From Rhabdornis inornatus (lineage: Eukaryota; Chordata; Aves; Passeriformes; Rhabdornithidae), in the NCBI GenBank assembly GCA_013397075.1, contig VWZS01008896.1, forward strand, positions 59,135-123,134: a DNA stretch of 64,000 nucleotides, read 5' to 3'. Below the pieces are notes generated by a model that saw only the letters and a program-made list of their open reading frames with translations, was not told the DNA's origin and ran no database searches. A program made the position numbers and the translations under genes. Position 1 is the first letter of the stretch; each line of letters opens with the position of its first letter. Of this stretch, positions 60,001 through 64,000 are shown one piece after another.

Positions 60001-60887
60001 GCGGAATGTGATGGCGCTCCTACAGCCTGGGCTGATGCACGGGGAGGCATTTCCAGCTCGTGCTTGCTGTGAACACCCCTGTCTTTCCATGTGATGCTCC
60101 GGTGATATCCCTGGGGAAATGGTGGCATCTCGGTTCATCTTCCTAAGATGGAATCTCCCTCTTCGGAGTGAGCAGCACAGGAGTGGGGCAGGGAAATGTC
60201 TGCCAGTGGTGGGTCAGGGACAGCCCACGCTGCCCAGGGGTGCCAGAGGGCATAGGTGACCTCTCACAGTTTTGTCCAGCTCTCCTTGGGATGAACCTTT
60301 ATTATGGGTTTTGCCTACATTTGAGTTGTGCCTGGCTCCATGAAGTCTTGTCCTTTGACTTTCCTGGGAACTAATAGCACTCCACTGGGTGACCACTGAT
60401 CCACATGGGCTCTTTGGAAACTTTACTCCACAAAACATCACAAATGTACCTCACGGTGCAAACTCTGGGGAGTAACCCCTGAGCTACACTGGATTTGGCA
60501 GGGGGTGGATTTGGTTTGGATTTGGGGATTTTCCCAGATCTCTCTTTGTGCCAGATCTGGCATTTCCATTCTCCAGAAACATGGAATTCCTGTTTCAGAG
60601 ATGGGTTTAGTGCAGCAGCAGAGTGTTAAGAGGAAATTTTGCAGGAGCACAAGGCAGGAGACAGCTGTTCCTGCTCCAGAAATGGGAAATGAGGCTCGTG
60701 GAGCTGAAGTAGCTCCGAGGAGTTAAAAGCCACACTGGGAGTCGACAGCGAAGTTCTGATTTACTGGCATGTGTCCCATGCTGCTACCAAGACCCTCTGA
60801 GGGGCAGTGGGTTCAGGACTGTGCCGGGGGGGCTGTGTGTGCCTGGGGCTGTGCCCGGTGCCCGTGCGGTGCCGGTGCCGCGAGCGT

Positions 60888-60941
60888 GGCTAGCTGAGCT
60901 GAGCGGGGCTGGGCTGGGCTGGGCTGAGCTGAGCTGAGCGT
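60888..60941. repeat. GCTGAG/GCTGGG pentamer-like repeat
   Basis: About nine alternating GCTGA and GCTGG units in the MEX3A intron. Confidence 0.8.
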
Positions 60942-62847
60942 GCTCCATGCCGGGCACTGCTGGATGCAGTGGCTGCCGTGGCACTTGCGAGCCCAGGGAG
61001 TCGTTCCTGTCAGCTCCTGTCAGTGGCACGAGGCTGTTCCCGTCACCACAGGTGCAGCTTCAATTCTTGCCAATGATCCGGGGTGCTGGGATGCAGTGCA
61101 CACCCCGATGTCACCAGCCTGTGTCTCACGAGAGGAGCTGTGGATGAGTGGCAGCCCTGAGCTCCCAGCCTGAGAGATGCTGTTTCTTATTAGGATCTGT
61201 ATAAATAATAATGTTCCAGCCCAGGAGTTGAGGAATCTGCATTTTGTGGTTGCAGAGGCATCGTTTGTGGGTCCTTGTGTGTTGAAGTGTGATGTGAATG
61301 GAGTGTGTGGAGGTAAACCTGCTGGTGTCAGGTAGTCAGAGGAAGTGCAGGAGATGGTCTTTTCTGGGGAGAGAAGGTGGGGTAGAAGGTGCTGGGGGAT
61401 CTCACAGTGGTCCCAGTGCTGTGTCCTCATCCTCTGGTTCGGTGAGCTTTGCATCAGACACCCAAATTCTTGGGAAACAGCAGCAAAGTGCTCACCTTAC
61501 TTCATCTGCACTGGAGAATCACAGGTTTTAACTTTCTTTTGAGATCTGAGCTCTGAGCATACCTGCTGCAGAGGAACCCCCAGCCTGCACGGGAGCTTGG
61601 TGCCAGGCTTCAGAAATGCCTTGGGGCACCAAGTGAGGCTTTTCCAGAGAGGGGTCTGAGGGGCAGGATAGCAGCAAGGAGGGGTCCAGGAGTAGTTTAG
61701 AGAACTGTGCCACATCTGTAAAAACATTTAGTTGCTTGACGGCTTCCTGGTGTCATCTGGGAACCTGGAGCCAAACAGCTGGATCAAGACCCTCTCAAAG
61801 ATCTTTTGGAAGCCAAAACACACTGAGAAGTCTTTTGCCCTTTTTGGGAAAGTAGAAGGCTGTTTTCTGAGCTCTGAGGAGCTGGGGAATGGGCTTGGTG
61901 GGTTCTAGGAGTTGGCGAAATGGCTCAGTGTGCTCTGGGACATGGATACTGGTACACAAAAGCAGCACTTGGCCAGTGATCTCAGGAGAGGGTCTGAGCA
62001 CCTGGAGCAGGAGTCTTTGCACAGCCTGCTGTGGGGCTCACAGGAGGGCAGCCCTGCGCCATTTCTTGCTGTTTCAGCCCCAAAGCAAATCCTGGCCTCC
62101 TGCTACTCCTGGCCATCTAGCTCTGCTGGCAATTGCAGTCATATCTGCAGTGGGGAGGCCCAAACTTCTGCATCTCTGCAACTCCCCTCCAAACTTGGCC
62201 CGCTGAAGTTCACCACATTCACCCCAAAACCTCCTCAGTAGTACCCAAATCCTCTGGCTCTCTGGAGTCATGGCAAGCAACTCCCTTGGGACCTGGCACA
62301 GGGTGGCCAAGGGGTTCCACATTGACCATCCAGGCTGTGGGACTGGCATCCCCCTGTTCTCCTGTGACCTCCAACCTTCCCCATGCATCAGCCCTGTCCC
62401 CAGAGCCCAAGGATGACCATTGCCTCTGGGGGGTCACTCCGGGGCTCTGGGGACAGGCCTCAGGGCTGACACCTGGGGTGGATCTCTCGTTACTCTGTGG
62501 TGTTGGTGTGTGGAAGGGAGATCTTCAGGATGACTGCTGAGGGAAGGCAGTGGGGGGGGAGGATGGTGTGGTGGGGTGCAGCACACAAAATAGTGATCCC
62601 CATTTTGGGCGATGAGGGAGCATGGCACTCCTGAGGGAGCAAGTCTCTGGGAATGGTGGGGGTGGACCTCCCTCTGGCATTTCCCCTCAGGGTTGGGGGG
62701 ACAGGGCTTTTCCCTTGTTGCATGTCCTGCACAGTGGCTGCCAGGTGGCAGAGGAGATTATGGCCACTCAGCCCAGTGTCCTGCAGAGCAGTGTGAGTGA
62801 TGGGACAGCCTCGTTAACTGCCCTGCCTTCTTCTCTCTCTCCCTAAG

Positions 62848-63953
62848 GCTGCAAGATCAAAGCCCTGCGGGCAAAGACCAACACCTACATCAAGACCCCG
62901 GTGCGGGGGGAAGAGCCGGTGTTCATGGTGACGGGGCGGCGGGAGGACGTGGCCATGGCCCGGCGGGAGATCATCTCGGCAGCCGAGCATTTCTCCATGA
63001 TCAGGGCCTCCCGCAACAAGGCAGGCACCACGTTTGGCAGCGCGCCCACCCTGCCGGGGCAGGTCACCATCCGGGTGCGCGTGCCCTACCGCGTGGTGGG
63101 GCTGGTGGTGGGACCCAAGGGAGCCACCATCAAGCGGATCCAGCAGCAGACCAACACCTACATCATCACGCCAAGCCGAGACCGGGACCCTGTCTTTGAG
63201 ATCACCGGTGCACCGGGCAACGTGGAGCGTGCCCGGGAGGAGATCGAGACACACATTGCGGTGAGGACAGGCAAGATTCTGGAGTACAACAACGAGAATG
63301 ACTTCCTCTCCAGCAGCCCCGACTCCGGCATGGAGAACCGCTACTCCGAGGCCTGGCGGGTGCACACGCCGGCGCCGGGCTGCAAGCCCCTGTCCACCTT
63401 CCGGCAGAACAGCCTGGGCTGCATTGGCGACTGCTCTGTTGACCCTGTCTATGAGACCCCGCGGCTGAACGACCAAAACGACTTCAATTACGGTTACCTC
63501 TTCCCCAACTACGGTGTGAGCAAGCAGGATCTGTACTATGGGGTGCCAGAGTCGGGGGCCCCGATGTGGGCTGGGCAGGAGAACACCAACCCTGTCTCGG
63601 TGCTCTTCTCAAAGCAGCAGCGCTCCAGCAGCACTGGCACCATCCATCCCAACTCGCACCGCTCCCCGTCCTCCTCCATCCCAGAGCCCAGCCTGTCTGG
63701 GCTGCCCAGGCGGTCGCAGGGGGAGCCTCTCCAGGGCTTTTCCAAGCTGGGAACGCCCGCCGCTGCCCGGACGTCGGTGGGCAGTAGCCGCGAGTGCATG
63801 GTGTGCTTTGAGAGCGAGGTCACGGCTGCGCTGGTGCCGTGTGGCCACAACCTCTTCTGCATGGAGTGTGCCGTGAGGATCTGCGAGAGGACTGATCCCG
63901 AGTGCCCCGTTTGCCACGCGGCAGCCACTCAGGCCATTAGAATATTTTCCTAA
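62848..63953 (+). CDS. MEX3A: MEX3A coding exon 2: KH1 end, KH2, RING finger
   Basis: MEX3 proteins are cytoplasmic/nuclear RNA-binding post-transcriptional repressors with E3 ligase-type RING ends. The exon starts after CCCTAAG (62841-62847) and completes the split Gly. It then reads CKIKALRAKTNTYIK (rest of KH1), KH2 with its GPKG loop at about 63107-63120, a linker with CKPLSTFRQNSLGCIG, and a C3HC4 RING from CMVCFESE (63795) to ECPVCH (about 63917). The protein ends ATQAIRIFS, stop TAA at 63951-63953. 367 codons plus the split one. The name MEX3A rather than B, C or D rests on the C-terminal sequence and on being next to LMNA. No frameshift seen. Confidence 0.96.
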
Positions 63954-64000
63954 AGACACAGAGCAGGGCATTGGGGGGGTGGGGGTAGGAAGGGAGAGTG
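63954..64000 (+). other. MEX3A: Start of MEX3A 3' UTR (cut by window end)
   Basis: The 47 bases after the TAA are G-rich and non-coding. No polyadenylation signal lies before the window ends. Confidence 0.8.

Larger units (their letters stand above)
52574..62847 (+). other. MEX3A: MEX3A intron (10.3 kb)
   Basis: Joins the two MEX3A coding exons with GT/AG borders. Holds a 104-bp duplication with single-N joins (53075-53358), an AT-rich palindrome cluster (54461-54632), a CpG-rich patch (56560-57010), a locally repeated T-rich module (57063-57345) and a GCTGAG/GCTGGG repeat (60888-60941). No further exon was recognised. Confidence 0.8.

Noticed and set aside
1..64000. tRNA, rRNA, CRISPR arrays, bacterial or viral genes
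   Set aside because: None seen. The window is vertebrate nuclear DNA and no sequence matched such features on either strand.

Overview
The window is vertebrate nuclear DNA, almost certainly from a bird. The evidence is many short, diverged CR1-type LINE fragments, compact GC-rich introns, and a lamin A protein of avian length and sequence character. The high GC content, minisatellites and unresolved bases (one run of 519 N and six single N) are typical of a microchromosome. The species cannot be narrowed further from the sequence.

Two real protein-coding genes are visible, arranged head to head. LMNA (prelamin A) lies on the minus strand. All 12 coding exons (28570 down to 8172) are intact and in frame, encode 654 residues plus stop, have canonical GT/AG borders, and include a 15 kb first intron. 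MEX3A lies on the plus strand. The end of its first coding exon (52394-52573) and all of its second (62848-63953) are present, separated by a 10.3 kb intron. Its N-terminus and promoter fall in or beside the 519-N gap at 51875-52393. The same divergent LMNA/MEX3A pair is found in mammals, which supports both names. The two start regions are about 23.8 kb apart, and no other convincing coding gene lies between them.

Layout: 1-6847 is gene-poor, minisatellite-rich sequence downstream of LMNA. It contains a 1771-base block repeated exactly 2074 bases later, with a single N ending both copies, so it is probably an assembly duplication. Positions 6848-8171 are the probable LMNA 3' UTR. Positions 8172-13151 hold LMNA exons 12 to 2 in a tight cluster, with one CR1 in intron 10 and another just upstream of exon 2. 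Positions 13152-28220 are LMNA intron 1, which has a marked excess of AP-1 (TGASTCA) sites. Positions 28221-28690 are LMNA exon 1, 5' UTR and a TATA-like promoter in a CpG island. Positions 28691-51874 are intergenic, with CR1 remnants and isolated strong regulatory motifs (RFX X-box, MEF2, CArG). Positions 52394-64000 are MEX3A.

The two genes have unrelated jobs. Lamin A builds the nuclear lamina, and MEX3A is a KH/RING RNA-binding post-transcriptional regulator. No undescribed gene system was found. The most useful observations are the assembly duplications, the absence of a mammal-like lamin C tail and of the human progerin cryptic splice site, the AP-1-rich intron 1, and several palindrome or hairpin clusters.
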